This document shows, piece by piece, positions 29,538 to 41,635 of a stretch of DNA of 64,000 nt. Position 1 is the first letter of the stretch. Each line of letters starts with the position of its first letter. The translations under genes and the position numbers were made by a program. The notes beneath the pieces are model-generated. The model saw only the letters and a list, made by a program, of their open reading frames with translations, was not told the DNA's origin and ran no database searches. The stretch is from Lignipirellula cremea (GTDB lineage: Bacteria; Planctomycetota; Planctomycetia; Pirellulales; Pirellulaceae): positions 9,033,001 to 9,097,000 of the forward strand of contig NZ_CP036433.1 in NCBI RefSeq assembly GCF_007751035.1. Direction: 5' to 3'.

Positions 29538-30340
29538 TTGTTTTGGGTTTCGTGTTGTTCGGCTGAATTGACATGCAGCACCGCGCGTTCTTCCAGCAAC
29601 TCGTCGACGCTCTGTTCCAGGGACCGGAGGTAATCGGCGATGCTCCAGCCAACCTTGTGCCCGTTGGCCGTGAGTTCGATGCCGCTGATCACCGTCGGGT
29701 CGGTCTCGAAACGGAGTCGAATGTCCGCCGCGAAGGTTTCGTTGAGAGCCCGTTGGATGGCGGCTTGCTGCTTCTCCGGCAGGTCGAAAGCGCTGCGCAC
29801 AAACGCCGGCTGGGACGACGCTTTCAAGGCGGTGGCGAAACCCTCTTTCTCCTCGCCCTGCAGTTCTCGCAAACGGCAAATGCACACTTCGCTCATCCGT
29901 TCTTCCAGGCCGGCGTCGGCCAGGTCGGCGAGCGTCTTCCGGGCAATGGCGAACACTTCCTGCTGGGTGCGGCGGGTGATTTCGTCGTGCAGGCTTTGCT
30001 GCTCTCGCGCTAGACCTTCCTGTCGTTTGGCGAGCCAGGCGTCGGCGTCGTCTCGCGCTTCCTCCAGCAGTTTCTGGCGGTGGGCTTTGACTTCCTCGGT
30101 CGCCTGGCTCAACAGCGAAGCTCGCTGGCGTTCAAAATCGTCGTTCCTGCTCTGGAATTCGTCCCGTTCCTTCTGGGCTTCGGACTGCTGGGCGGCGGCG
30201 TCGCGGAGCTCGGCGGCGATCCGTTTCTCCCGGGCATCAATGGCGTTGAGAATGGGCTTGTAAAGGAAACGCTTCATCAACCAGACGAGAACCAGGAAGT
30301 TAACCAACTGCGCGCCGACCGTGAACCAATCGATAAGCAT
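29534..30340 (-). CDS. atpF: N-type ATPase b subunit with delta-like C-terminus
   Basis: 268 residues, longer than a plain b subunit (about 160). One N-terminal membrane helix ([20 protein letters not shown]) is followed by a long charged coiled coil typical of b. The last 100 residues resemble the delta-subunit C-terminus ([20 protein letters not shown]). No separate delta gene exists in the operon, so b and delta functions are probably fused. It forms the peripheral stalk holding the head to subunit a. atpE ends 3 bases upstream and atpA overlaps by 4 bases. Confidence 0.9.
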   Translation of the reverse strand: MLIDWFTVGAQLVNFLVLVWLMKRFLYKPILNAIDAREKRIAAELRDAAAQQSEAQKERDEFQSRNDDFERQRASLLSQATEEVKAHRQKLLEEARDDADAWLAKRQEGLAREQQSLHDEITRRTQQEVFAIARKTLADLADAGLEERMSEVCICRLRELQGEEKEGFATALKASSQPAFVRSAFDLPEKQQAAIQRALNETFAADIRLRFETDPTVISGIELTANGHKVGWSIADYLRSLEQSVDELLEERAVLHVNSAEQHETQNK

Positions 30341-30343
30341 GGG

Positions 30344-30625
30344 TCAGTTTCCCGCCGCTTTGTCGATGACGTGGTTCCAGAACGGATTGGCGAAGATCAG
30401 GATCATCGATACAACAAAGCAGTAGATCGCCGTGGATTCGATCATCGCCAGGCCGACGAACAGGGTGCGCGTGATGGTGGCCGAGGCGTCGGGTTGCTGG
30501 GCCAGCGAAGTCAAAGCGGTGGCGACTGCTTTCCCCTCGGCGAAAGCCGGCCCCAGGCAGCCGAAACTGGTGGTGACGCCCGCTGTAATGATCGACGCCA
30601 ACGCGATGGTGGTCATGCTATCCAT
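30344..30625 (-). CDS. atpE: N-type ATPase c subunit (rotor ring)
   Basis: 93 residues with two membrane helices. Helix 1 carries P26 and E30 (GPAFAEGKA), helix 2 the essential carboxylate E63 followed by S64-T65 (AMIESTAIY). A second acidic residue in helix 1 is a feature of N-ATPase c subunits. The E-S-T grouping resembles sodium-binding rings, but the ion, H+ or Na+, cannot be settled from sequence. The c-ring carries ions through the membrane and drives or is driven by gamma. It sits between atpB and atpF as in other N-ATPase operons. Confidence 0.92.
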   Translation of the reverse strand: MDSMTTIALASIITAGVTTSFGCLGPAFAEGKAVATALTSLAQQPDASATITRTLFVGLAMIESTAIYCFVVSMILIFANPFWNHVIDKAAGN

Positions 30626-30649
30626 ATACTCTCCTTTTTGTGTTGTGGT

Positions 30650-31354
30650 TCATGATTCAAGACGGGGGTCGGATTGCGACCTGGGCTTGCGGACGCGCGT
30701 GGCGGCTGCGATGTAAACGGCAGCCAGGATGCTGAAAATGTAGGCCTGCACCATGCCGGTAAGCAGGCCCAGCACCGTCATAACGATCGGGAAGAAAAAG
30801 GGGGTGATGGTCAGCAGAATTCCAATAATCATCGCCCCGCTCATCATGTTGCCGAACAAGCGAATCGCCAAGGCAAGCGTGCGGGAGATTTCGCTGATGA
30901 TGTTAAACGGCAGCATGATGAACGTCGGCTTGAGGTAAGACAGCAGGTACTCGCCCAATCCCTGCTTCTCAATGCCGAACAAAGGTACGGCCGCAAACAC
31001 GCACAGCGCGAGCGCCGTGGTGGTCGAAAGCGAGCCGGTCGGCGGCTGGTAACCGGGCAGGATCGTGCCGAGGCTGGCGACCGCGATAAACAGGAACAGC
31101 GTACCAAGAAAGCCCAGATACTGTTGCGGCTGGCTCAGGCCGACTTCTTCGATCTGTTTCACGATTCCTGTGACGACGATTTCCAGGAGATTCTGCCAGC
31201 GGGATCTTCGCAGTCCAGTGGACAGCCTGCGCGTGATCAGCAGGGAGCCGACGACCATCACCAGCATCACTCCCCACGTAAAAACGAGGGTCGCGTTGAG
31301 TTTGATAAATCCGTACTGCCAGAAGATGGTTTCATCGGGACTAAGAAGCATCAC
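30650..31354 (-). CDS. atpB: N-type ATPase a subunit
   Basis: 234 residues, polytopic. The essential stator arginine lies in LALAIRLFGNMMSG, which faces the c-ring carboxylate and separates the two ion half-channels. Several hydrophobic helices are visible from TLVFTWGVMLVMVVGSLL to the C-terminal MVQAYIFSILAAVYIAAA. The start overlaps the end of atpR by 14 bases. It is shorter than many housekeeping a subunits, as is usual in N-ATPases. Confidence 0.92.
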   Translation of the reverse strand: MMLLSPDETIFWQYGFIKLNATLVFTWGVMLVMVVGSLLITRRLSTGLRRSRWQNLLEIVVTGIVKQIEEVGLSQPQQYLGFLGTLFLFIAVASLGTILPGYQPPTGSLSTTTALALCVFAAVPLFGIEKQGLGEYLLSYLKPTFIMLPFNIISEISRTLALAIRLFGNMMSGAMIIGILLTITPFFFPIVMTVLGLLTGMVQAYIFSILAAVYIAAATRVRKPRSQSDPRLES

Positions 31355-31661
31355 TCGCCTCCTTGGCCAGTTGCGATTGCGTGTCGCCCGACGACCGTGT
31401 CAGCCGCGCGACAGCAAAACGGGCGATCAGGAATCCAACAAGGCAAACCAGCAGCCGCTCCCAGTGACCGCCGGCGACCAGGTAGAACCCGGTCAAGGCG
31501 ACGCTCATGCGCAGTAATTGGCTGCCGAGGAACCACGCTGCCGGATGGCGGGAAGTCAGTCCCTTGCGAATGGTCCACCACAGCCCGCCGAAGAACATGG
31601 CGCCAAGTAACACGCCGGCTGCCAGCGGCAGGATCCAACTCACGGGTTCATTCATCGTCAT
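31341..31661 (-). CDS. atpR: N-ATPase accessory membrane protein AtpR
   Basis: 106 residues with three hydrophobic segments (WILPLAAGVLLGAMFFGGLW; FLGSQLLRMSVALTGFYLVA; LLVCLVGFLIARFAV). AtpR is found only in N-ATPase operons, between atpQ and atpB; its exact role is unclear, perhaps c-ring assembly or ion handling. It overlaps atpQ and atpB by 14 bases each. A second in-frame ATG lies two codons downstream. The assignment rests on position, length and topology. Confidence 0.82.
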   Translation of the reverse strand: MTMNEPVSWILPLAAGVLLGAMFFGGLWWTIRKGLTSRHPAAWFLGSQLLRMSVALTGFYLVAGGHWERLLVCLVGFLIARFAVARLTRSSGDTQSQLAKEASDAS

Positions 31662-31978
31662 GTTCCTGTTCCTCGCGGATTGCTTTCTCTTCTTTGGCGA
31701 CCCACTGCCATGCGTTAAAACAACCGACCGCCAGGCCGGCCACCAGCAGCGTCAAGGTCCAGGAATGCTGGCCCGGATACTGCTTGTCCAGCCAGACGCC
31801 CAGCGCCGCGCCCAGCAGCGTCGGAATCACGACCGACCAGCCAATCAGCCCCATCATGCCGAATCCGGACCAGACGCCTGGCGTCGGGTTGCGACGGGCT
31901 TTGAGCTTGCGTGCTGCTTTCTCCCGGACGGCGCGGCGAAAGGCCGTGGGTTTTTCCTCGTGTTCAAAATCCGGCTTG

Positions 31979-31986
<8 letters not shown>
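31648..31986 (-). CDS. atpQ: N-ATPase accessory protein AtpQ (AtpZ/AtpI-like)
   Basis: 112 residues: a basic cytoplasmic N-terminus, then two membrane helices (GMMGLIGWSVVIPTLLGAAL and WTLTLLVAGLAVGCFNAW) and an acidic C-terminal tail. This topology matches the AtpI/AtpZ-like AtpQ protein of N-ATPase operons, thought to help assemble the rotor ring. It overlaps atpC by 8 bases upstream and atpR by 14 bases downstream. Confidence 0.82.
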
Positions 31987-34959
<2,973 letters not shown>

Positions 34960-34963
<4 letters not shown>

Positions 34964-35736
34964 GACGTTCTTTCGGTCGAGGTCGTTTGCGGGGCGCTCA
35001 AACAAGCAAGAATCGCTTCGATTACGCGCTTTGTTTCGTCCGGATCCCGCACACCGATCGACTGCGCGCCGGCCTGCTGGGCTGGGTAATCGTTGCCGCC
35101 TGGAAAGATCGCGTCGCCGATGAAGATCATGTCGCCGATCGCGACGCCCAGCGTGTCGCGCAGCTTGCGGATCCCGTAGGCCTTGTCGATGCCAGGCCTG
35201 GTGACATCGATCGAGGTCGTCCCGCCCAGACGCACAGAGAACTCCGGAATGAGATCGTCCAGGAGCGTCTTCATGCTTTTTCGCTTCGCGAAGTCGGGGT
35301 CCCACTGGGTCTTCTTCCCCAGGGGGGCATTTTGACCGAGCGCGGAGAAGGTGATCTGGCTGCCCCGATCTTCAATGACCTCGCCCCAATGCTTGTGCGA
35401 ATCAAAATTCGATCGTTCTATCACCTGTTTCAAGGAACATATGATTTTAGTTTTCTGTTCCCTGGTAAAGTCTTCGGAATAGCGTTCCTTCCAGCCGGCT
35501 TCATACTGATAGAGTTTGGTGCCGCAGGTTGGCATGAGTGAAAGGCGCGTCAGACTCTCGTCATGCGGCAAGCTGGACAGCAATTGTTCCTTGAACTGCG
35601 GCCAACCGCCGCCGGAGATGACGGCGACTTTCACGATACGAAGAAGCGCCTTGAGCAGTGTCGCCATTTCGGCATCCACCGGAGACTTGCTTTGGGCAAG
35701 CGTGCCATCTAAATCGAATACGACAAGCTTTTTCAT
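34960..35736 (-). CDS. HAD-IIB protein, phosphomannomutase-like
   Basis: About 258 residues from the ATG at 35736. HAD motif I is FDLDGT with D8 and D10; motif II lies in VAVISGGGW; motif IV is FIGDAIFPGGNDYPA. The last closely resembles the GDxTxPGGND signature of eukaryote-type phosphomannomutases and related HAD-IIB sugar phosphatases. Either a mannose-phosphate mutase or a sugar-phosphate phosphatase is possible. Between a GH130 gene and a histidine phosphatase gene, with 4-base overlaps on both sides, a role on mannose-1-phosphate is an attractive inference. Confidence 0.8.
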
Positions 35737-36446
35737 GACGTGGACTTCGGCGGTTTTTGTAAAGGCAGAAGAATTTCTCCCCCCTCGTTTTCCCATCGTT
35801 CAATCGACCGCTCGTTCAGCGACGCGGTGACGCCAGCGTCTTGGTTGGAGAGGGCGCCGAAAGTGTCGAACGGGGGAGAGTTCCACAAAGCGATGGCGCG
35901 TTCCTCGGACCGATCGTGCTCGCAGCAAAGCACGCTGAGCGACGCGGTGTTGAGCAAGAGATGTTGTGCGTGCTCCACTGCGAGTCCGATCCAACGGACA
36001 GCCAGGACGCGGCCTAAATGGCTGTGCGAGAAGAGGGCCACATTTCCGTCCAGATCGGTCAGGCGATGGATAAGTCGATCCGCCCGCGCAGAAATCTGCT
36101 GCGGCGATTCCCCGTGAGGGCAGCCGTCGCGAAAGAGATTCCAATCGGGTCGCGATGCCAGGACTTCGGCAGGCGTTCGCCCCTCGTAGTCGCCATTGTC
36201 CCATTCCGCCAGGTCTGGATCGATTTCTGCGTGTTGCGGCAGACCCGCCAACTCGCCTGTGTGACGCGCTCGCTGCAGGGGGCTGGTCAACACATGATCA
36301 AAGGGGATCGAACGAATACGCTTGCCCAGTTGGCGAGCTTCGTCCTCACCATGCGCGGTCAATGGAATATCGGCGCGACCGGTGTATTGCCCCGAGAGCG
36401 ACCAGCTGGTTTCCCCATGTCTCATGAAAAACAGTCGGAGTGTCAT
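35733..36446 (-). CDS. Histidine phosphatase (phosphoglycerate mutase-like)
   Basis: 237 residues. The phosphohistidine motif is FMRHGETSWS (RHG with the catalytic His at about residue 10), with SPLQRARHTGE and the second catalytic His in LFSHSHLGRVLA. Members include cofactor-dependent phosphoglycerate mutases and many sugar phosphatases; the short length and divergent C-terminus favour a phosphatase. The C-terminal 40 residues are an extra tail. It overlaps the aldolase stop and the HAD start by 4 bases each. Confidence 0.85.
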   Translation of the reverse strand: MTLRLFFMRHGETSWSLSGQYTGRADIPLTAHGEDEARQLGKRIRSIPFDHVLTSPLQRARHTGELAGLPQHAEIDPDLAEWDNGDYEGRTPAEVLASRPDWNLFRDGCPHGESPQQISARADRLIHRLTDLDGNVALFSHSHLGRVLAVRWIGLAVEHAQHLLLNTASLSVLCCEHDRSEERAIALWNSPPFDTFGALSNQDAGVTASLNERSIERWENEGGEILLPLQKPPKSTS

Positions 36447-37477
36447 TGCTCACCTGCCGTTGATTCCATTGTGGCCGAGTAGTCGCCGCAGCGCGCGGCG
36501 CGGTTGCAATGGGCTCGATGCGCCAGAGCCTGTTGAGCCGCTTTCACGTTGGCTTCCTGGCCTGACCAGATTTCCAGTGCGGGTTGCTGGATGGCGCGAG
36601 CGAAGGAAAACGCGAGCGGCCAGGGCAATCGTGTCTGGAAGCGTACATTCATGGCATTCAATCGGGCTGAGGCTAGTTCAGAGGACTGCCCGCCCGACAG
36701 GAACGCAATTCCCGCGACGGCCGCGGGGACGGATCGCAGCAGACAATTCACGGTGGCGTCGGCCGCTTCTTCGACAGTTTCTTGCTCGGGGCAGGCCAAT
36801 CCAGGCAGCACCATATTGGGTTTCAAAAGCATGCCTTCCAGCACCACACGTTGGACGTAAAGCTGATGAAAAACAGCGTGCAGGACTTCCTCGGTGACTT
36901 CCCCGCACCGCGCGATCGTGTGCGGCCCGTCCATGAGCACTTCCGGTTCGACGATTGGCACAAGTCCGCTCTCCTGGCACAGCGCGGCATAACGCGCCAA
37001 GGCGTGGGCGTTCGCTTCGATGCAGCCCTGGCTGGGAAGTCCGTCGCCAAGGCTGATGACGGCTCGCCACTTGGCAAACCGAGCCCCCATCTGTGAGTAT
37101 TCGGCGAGGCGGGCTCGCAATCCATCGAGGCCTTCGGTAATCCTCTCGCCGGGATGGCCCGCCAGGCTCTTGGCGCCGGCATCGACTTTAATTCCGGGAA
37201 TGATTCCCGCCGTAACGAGGACTTCGACAAAAGGGGTGCGGTCTGTCGTTCGCTGGCGGATCGTCTCGTCGTACAGGATGGCGCCGCTGATACTCTTGCT
37301 CAGGTTCGGCGTGGTGACAATTAGCTCCCGATAGCTGCGTCGCGCCTCCTCGGTCTGGGGAATTCCCAGCTTTGCAAAGCGTTGGTTGCAGGTCGGGTTG
37401 CTTTCATCCATCGCCAGCAGACCCTTGTCGTCGGCGACCAGGGCTGTGGCGGTCTCGGTTAGCACCTGCGTATCCAT
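36443..37477 (-). CDS. Class I fructose-bisphosphate aldolase
   Basis: 344 residues of the class I (Schiff-base) aldolase family. The imine-forming lysine is Lys219 in GMLLKPNMVLPG. Other landmarks are GLLAMDESNPTCNQRF and GIIPGIKVDAGAK; FLSGGQSSELAS forms part of the phosphate site. It interconverts fructose-1,6-bisphosphate with two trioses; it can also condense erythrose-4-phosphate with DHAP, which matters next to phosphoketolase. It heads the run of genes coupled by 4-base overlaps that leads into the N-ATPase. The STAS-like gene ends 31 bases upstream. Confidence 0.93.
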   Translation of the reverse strand: MDTQVLTETATALVADDKGLLAMDESNPTCNQRFAKLGIPQTEEARRSYRELIVTTPNLSKSISGAILYDETIRQRTTDRTPFVEVLVTAGIIPGIKVDAGAKSLAGHPGERITEGLDGLRARLAEYSQMGARFAKWRAVISLGDGLPSQGCIEANAHALARYAALCQESGLVPIVEPEVLMDGPHTIARCGEVTEEVLHAVFHQLYVQRVVLEGMLLKPNMVLPGLACPEQETVEEAADATVNCLLRSVPAAVAGIAFLSGGQSSELASARLNAMNVRFQTRLPWPLAFSFARAIQQPALEIWSGQEANVKAAQQALAHRAHCNRAARCGDYSATMESTAGEQ

Positions 37478-37508
37478 TGCACAAATCTCCCATCGTCTGT
37501 TCTGAATG

Positions 37509-37889
37509 CTATCTGCCGGCGGTCACCGCTTCGCGAAGCCAGGACAACGCATCTTCATAGGCGTCTTCCGAGAAGTGCTTCACTTCCGGGTGCAAGAGAT
37601 GACCGGCAAACGTCGGCAACTCCGCCAGCAAGCCGTTGTCGCTCACCACCGCCAGCTTTTTGATTTTCTGGTGATAACGTTCTATCAGCTGCAGATGAGA
37701 AATCGCGGCTTCAAGATTCAACCAGCCAGGGAAGGCCTGCGCCAAAACCAGCACGCCAGACAGCGCGTCGTGATCTGCCAGATAAGGATCAATATCCTTG
37801 GCCACTGCCTTAAAGTCGGCTGCTTCCAGCGGAGCCGATGGCTCGAGAATGAGAATCCCTTCTGGGGAAATGAGGGTGTGCTTGAGCAT
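37509..37889 (-). CDS. SpoIIAA/STAS-like small protein
   Basis: 126 residues with the SpoIIAA-like (DUF3478) pattern: SPEGILILEPSAPLEAADFK at the N-terminus, alternating strands and helices, and a C-terminal YEDALSWLREAVTAG helix. Family members are small cytoplasmic proteins of the STAS/SEC14-like fold with no known enzymatic activity; some are linked to membrane or stress functions. It lies between the phosphoketolase and aldolase genes on the same strand, preceded by a GGGAGAAA ribosome-binding site. Confidence 0.75.
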   Translation of the reverse strand: MLKHTLISPEGILILEPSAPLEAADFKAVAKDIDPYLADHDALSGVLVLAQAFPGWLNLEAAISHLQLIERYHQKIKKLAVVSDNGLLAELPTFAGHLLHPEVKHFSEDAYEDALSWLREAVTAGR

Positions 37890-37993
37890 GGATTTTTCTC
37901 CCGGTAAACAGATGGATGGATCGGTTGGAATCGGTCGTTGTTGCGATCACGGCCTATCCTGTGATCGAAGAACGGCCCACAAATCGTGTCTGA

Positions 37994-40381
37994 CTATTTG
38001 CTCGGGACATTCCATTTCCAGTTGCGGATTTCCGGCAGATCCTGGCCATTCTTGTTGATGTACTGCCTGTGCTCGACCAGTTTGTCCTGGAGTTGCTGCT
38101 TCAGGTAAACGCCCTGGTCGCCGGTCTGCGGCAGGCGGTCGATCGTGTCCATCACCAGGTGAAAGCGGTCCAAATCATTCAGCACTGTCATGTCGAACGG
38201 CGTGGTGATAGTGCCCTCTTCCTTGTAGCCGCGGACGTGGATGTTGCCGTGGTTGGTGCGGCGATAGGTCAACCGATGGATCAGCCAGGGGTAGGCGTGA
38301 AAAGCGAAGATGACCGGTTTGTCGGTGGTGAATAGTTCGTCGAAATCGGTATCACTCAAGCCGTGAGGGTGTTCGGTTTGCGGCTGCAGCCGCATCAGAT
38401 CGACGACGTTGACCACCCGGATTTTCAAGTCGGGCAAGTGCTCGCGCAGGATCGACACGGCGGCCAGCGTTTCAAGTGTGGGCACGTCGCCGCAGCAGGC
38501 CATGACCACGTCGGGCGATGCGTCCTGGTCGTTGCTGGCCCATTGCCAGATGCCGATCCCTTCGGTGCAGTGCTTGACGGCGGCATCCATCGTCAGCCAT
38601 TGGGGCGAAGGATGTTTACCGGCGACCACGACGTTGACGTAATGGCGACTGCGCAGGCAGTGGTCCATCACCGACAGCAGGCAGTTGGCGTCGGGCGGAA
38701 AATAGACGCGCACCACCTCGGCCTTCTTGTTCACCACATGATCAATGAAGCCCGGGTCCTGGTGCGTAAAGCCGTTATGATCCTGGCGCCAGACATGCGA
38801 GGCGAGCAGATAATTGAGCGAAGCGATCTTCCGCCGCCAGGGCAATTCGGCCGTGACTTTCAGCCATTTGGCGTGCTGGTTAAACATCGAATCGATGATA
38901 TGAATAAACGCTTCATAGCAGTTGAATAGTCCATGGCGCCCAGTGAGCAAATAGCCTTCCAGCCAGCCCTCGCACTGGTGCTCGCTGAGCATCGAATCGA
39001 GGACGCGACCGCTGGGCGCGAGCCATTGATCGTTCGGTTCAGTGGCGGCGTCCCATTGCCGCTCGGTCGCTTCGAACAAGGCTTCCAGGCCGTTGGACAC
39101 CGTTTCATCGGGGCCAAAGACACGAAAATTCCGCTGCTCGCTGTTCCGCTTCGCGATATCGCGCAGGAACGGCCCGAGCACATGCGTGTCGCCGATGCCG
39201 CGGCAGCCTGGCGTGGGCACCTCCTCGGCATAGTCGCGGAAATCGGGCATCTGCAGGTCGCGCAGCAGCTTGCCGCCGTTGGCGTGCGGATTGGCGCCCA
39301 TACGCCGATCGCCCTCGGGAGCAAGTTCGGCCAGTTCCGGTTTCAGCCGGCCCTGCGGGTCGAACAATTCTTCCGGCCGGTAGCTGCGCAGCCAGTCTTC
39401 CAGCAACTGAAGATGTTCGGGATGCGTGGCGGGATCGGAAAGCGGCACCTGGTGCGCGTGGAACGTCCCTTCGACTTGCACGCCGTCGACGATTTTCGGT
39501 CCGGTCCAGCCCTTGGGCGACTTGAGGACGATCATCGGCCAGCGCGGTCGCGTCAGGTCGTTGTTGTCTCGAGCGTTGCGCTGGATAGCACGAATGTCCT
39601 CGATCGCCTGGTCAAGCGCGGCCGCCATCGCCTCGTGCATCAAAGCGGGATCGTCCCCCTCGACAAAACAGGGCGTCCAACCGTAGCCGTGGAACAACTG
39701 CTCCAGTTCTTCATGCTCGATACGGGCGAGGATCGTCGGGTTGGCGATCTTGTAACCGTTCAGATGCAGGATCGGCAGCACCGCACCGTCGGTCGCCGGA
39801 TTGAGAAACTTGTTGGAATGCCATGCGGTCGCCAGTGGTCCAGTTTCCGCCTCGCCATCGCCCACCACACAGGCGACGATCAGTTCGGGGTTATCGAATA
39901 CGGCTCCGAAGGAATGGCTGAGCGAGTAGCCCAGTTCGCCCCCTTCGTGAATTGAACCCGGGCACTCCGGCGAGGCGTGGCTGGGAATTCCACCAGGAAA
40001 CGAAAACTGCAGGAACAGCTTGCGCAGCCCCGCTTCATCCTGGCTGATGTTGGGATAGATTTCGCTGTAAGTCCCCTCCAGATACGTGTTCGCTACGACA
40101 GCCGGGCCGCCATGCCCTGGCCCGGAGACGTAGATCATATCGAGGTCATATTCTTTGATGACCCGGTTCAGATGCGCATAGATGAAGTTCTGGCCTGGCG
40201 TTGTTCCCCAGTGTCCCAGCAGCATGTGCTTGACGTCTGCGAGCTGCAGTGGTCGCTTCAGCAGCGGATTGTCGTACAGATAGATCTGCCCGACCGACAA
40301 GTAGTTGGCCGCCCGCCAGTAGGCATCAATCTTGTGGAGTGTTTCCGGGGAAAGCGTGTCTGATTCCAGGGTCGCTGACAT
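37994..40381 (-). CDS. xfp: Phosphoketolase
   Basis: 795 residues, the normal length for xylulose-5-phosphate/fructose-6-phosphate phosphoketolase. Characteristic blocks are [37 protein letters not shown] and the thiamine-diphosphate site [20 protein letters not shown]. The enzyme splits fructose-6-phosphate or xylulose-5-phosphate with phosphate into acetyl-phosphate and erythrose-4-phosphate or glyceraldehyde-3-phosphate. Substrate preference is not readable. Acetate kinase ends 13 bases upstream, so acetyl-phosphate can be turned directly into ATP and acetate. Confidence 0.95.
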   Translation of the reverse strand: MSATLESDTLSPETLHKIDAYWRAANYLSVGQIYLYDNPLLKRPLQLADVKHMLLGHWGTTPGQNFIYAHLNRVIKEYDLDMIYVSGPGHGGPAVVANTYLEGTYSEIYPNISQDEAGLRKLFLQFSFPGGIPSHASPECPGSIHEGGELGYSLSHSFGAVFDNPELIVACVVGDGEAETGPLATAWHSNKFLNPATDGAVLPILHLNGYKIANPTILARIEHEELEQLFHGYGWTPCFVEGDDPALMHEAMAAALDQAIEDIRAIQRNARDNNDLTRPRWPMIVLKSPKGWTGPKIVDGVQVEGTFHAHQVPLSDPATHPEHLQLLEDWLRSYRPEELFDPQGRLKPELAELAPEGDRRMGANPHANGGKLLRDLQMPDFRDYAEEVPTPGCRGIGDTHVLGPFLRDIAKRNSEQRNFRVFGPDETVSNGLEALFEATERQWDAATEPNDQWLAPSGRVLDSMLSEHQCEGWLEGYLLTGRHGLFNCYEAFIHIIDSMFNQHAKWLKVTAELPWRRKIASLNYLLASHVWRQDHNGFTHQDPGFIDHVVNKKAEVVRVYFPPDANCLLSVMDHCLRSRHYVNVVVAGKHPSPQWLTMDAAVKHCTEGIGIWQWASNDQDASPDVVMACCGDVPTLETLAAVSILREHLPDLKIRVVNVVDLMRLQPQTEHPHGLSDTDFDELFTTDKPVIFAFHAYPWLIHRLTYRRTNHGNIHVRGYKEEGTITTPFDMTVLNDLDRFHLVMDTIDRLPQTGDQGVYLKQQLQDKLVEHRQYINKNGQDLPEIRNWKWNVPSK

Positions 40382-40394
40382 TGCATCGTCCTCC

Positions 40395-41615
40395 TTAGGA
40401 CCTGTTGATTCCGAGCACCTGGCAAACCGTCTGGCCGATTATTTGTTCTTCGTTCGTTTGAATCACACGTACGGCGACCTGTCCTGCCGCGGGCGAGATC
40501 AAAGTCGCGTTCTCGGCGTTACGCTTCTCCTCCAGCTCGATGCCTAAGAATTCAAGACCGCTGCATATCCGGCGCCGAACAAGCGGCGAGTTTTCACCAA
40601 TGCCGCCCGAAAACACCAGGGCGTCAAGTCCGCCCAGCGCGGCCGCGAAGGCTCCGATCCGTTTTTTGATCTCGTAGCAAAACAACGCGACCGCTTCCGC
40701 CGCACGGATATCCTCGGATTCTCGTTCGAGCAAGTCGCGCAGATCGGAACTCGTCTCCGAAACGCCAAGCAGGCCGGACCGGAAATTGACCATCTCGTGA
40801 AATTTCTTTGCGGTCATGTTCTCCGTGCGCGCGAGATACCAGACCAACGCGGGGTCGAGATCGCCCGCACGTGTGCTCATTGGCACACCCGAGGTGGGCG
40901 TGAAGCTCATGGTCGTATCGACCGGTTTGCCGTCGTGCACCGCCGCCAGACTGGCCCCGTTCCCGAGATGCGCAAGGATCATGCGGCCTGGCGCCGCATC
41001 CGCTCCTGCCAGGCGAGCCAGTTCCTGCATCAGGTACTCATAGGACAGTCCATGAAATCCATAACGTCGCACGCCCTGGGCTTCGTAATGTCGCGGGATC
41101 GGCAGTAACAGGGCGACGCGCGGCAGGTCATGATGGAAGGCAGTGTCGAAGCATGCTACTTGCGGCAGGTCTGGAAAGCGTCGCTGTAATGCTTCGATCA
41201 ACAGGACTTCCTCCGGCAGATGCTCAGGATCGAACGGACTAAACCTCAGCAAATCCTGGACCATGTCGTCGGTGATTCGCTGCGGCTGGCTGTACTTTGG
41301 TCCGCCATGGACGATGCGATGACCTGCCGCCGCCAAGGAATGAGGTCCGCAGCTTTGCTCGATCCAGTCCATCAGCACACCGACGGCCGCCGCGTGATCC
41401 GGGGCATTCACGGTCCGCAAGAGGCTTTCCGCTGGGGCTGCGCCTGTCACTTTGAACGTGGCGCCCGGCAAACCAATCCGTTCAATGCCCCCGGCCATAA
41501 TCCGGGGCAGTGAAGCGCGGGCCTCGAACAACGCAAACTTGATGCTGGACGAGCCTCCATTGATCACGATGACTCGCGGAGCAGTTGAGGTAGTCATGCA
41601 GATTGAATCCGTCAT
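40395..41615 (-). CDS. ackA: Acetate kinase
   Basis: About 406 residues from the ATG at 41615, chosen for the GGAGG six bases upstream; a second ATG at 41597 is possible. ASKHA-fold landmarks: [15 protein letters not shown] (phosphate 1), the catalytic region [21 protein letters not shown] and [13 protein letters not shown], and [11 protein letters not shown] near the C-terminus. It makes ATP from acetyl-phosphate and ADP. It sits directly before the phosphoketolase gene and 20 bases after the GH130 gene, so GT-GH130-ackA-xfp is probably one transcript. Confidence 0.95.
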   Translation of the reverse strand: MTDSICMTTSTAPRVIVINGGSSSIKFALFEARASLPRIMAGGIERIGLPGATFKVTGAAPAESLLRTVNAPDHAAAVGVLMDWIEQSCGPHSLAAAGHRIVHGGPKYSQPQRITDDMVQDLLRFSPFDPEHLPEEVLLIEALQRRFPDLPQVACFDTAFHHDLPRVALLLPIPRHYEAQGVRRYGFHGLSYEYLMQELARLAGADAAPGRMILAHLGNGASLAAVHDGKPVDTTMSFTPTSGVPMSTRAGDLDPALVWYLARTENMTAKKFHEMVNFRSGLLGVSETSSDLRDLLERESEDIRAAEAVALFCYEIKKRIGAFAAALGGLDALVFSGGIGENSPLVRRRICSGLEFLGIELEEKRNAENATLISPAAGQVAVRVIQTNEEQIIGQTVCQVLGINRS

Positions 41616-41635
41616 TGGTCCTCCGTCGGCTTCGT

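Noticed and set aside
34964-35305. N-terminal extension of the GH130 protein
   Set aside because: It is the other-frame shadow of the HAD gene; the ATG at 34963 fits the 4-base overlap pattern.
38933-39955. 340-codon plus-strand ORF opposite phosphoketolase
   Set aside because: Overlaps a fully conserved enzyme on the other strand; no motif.
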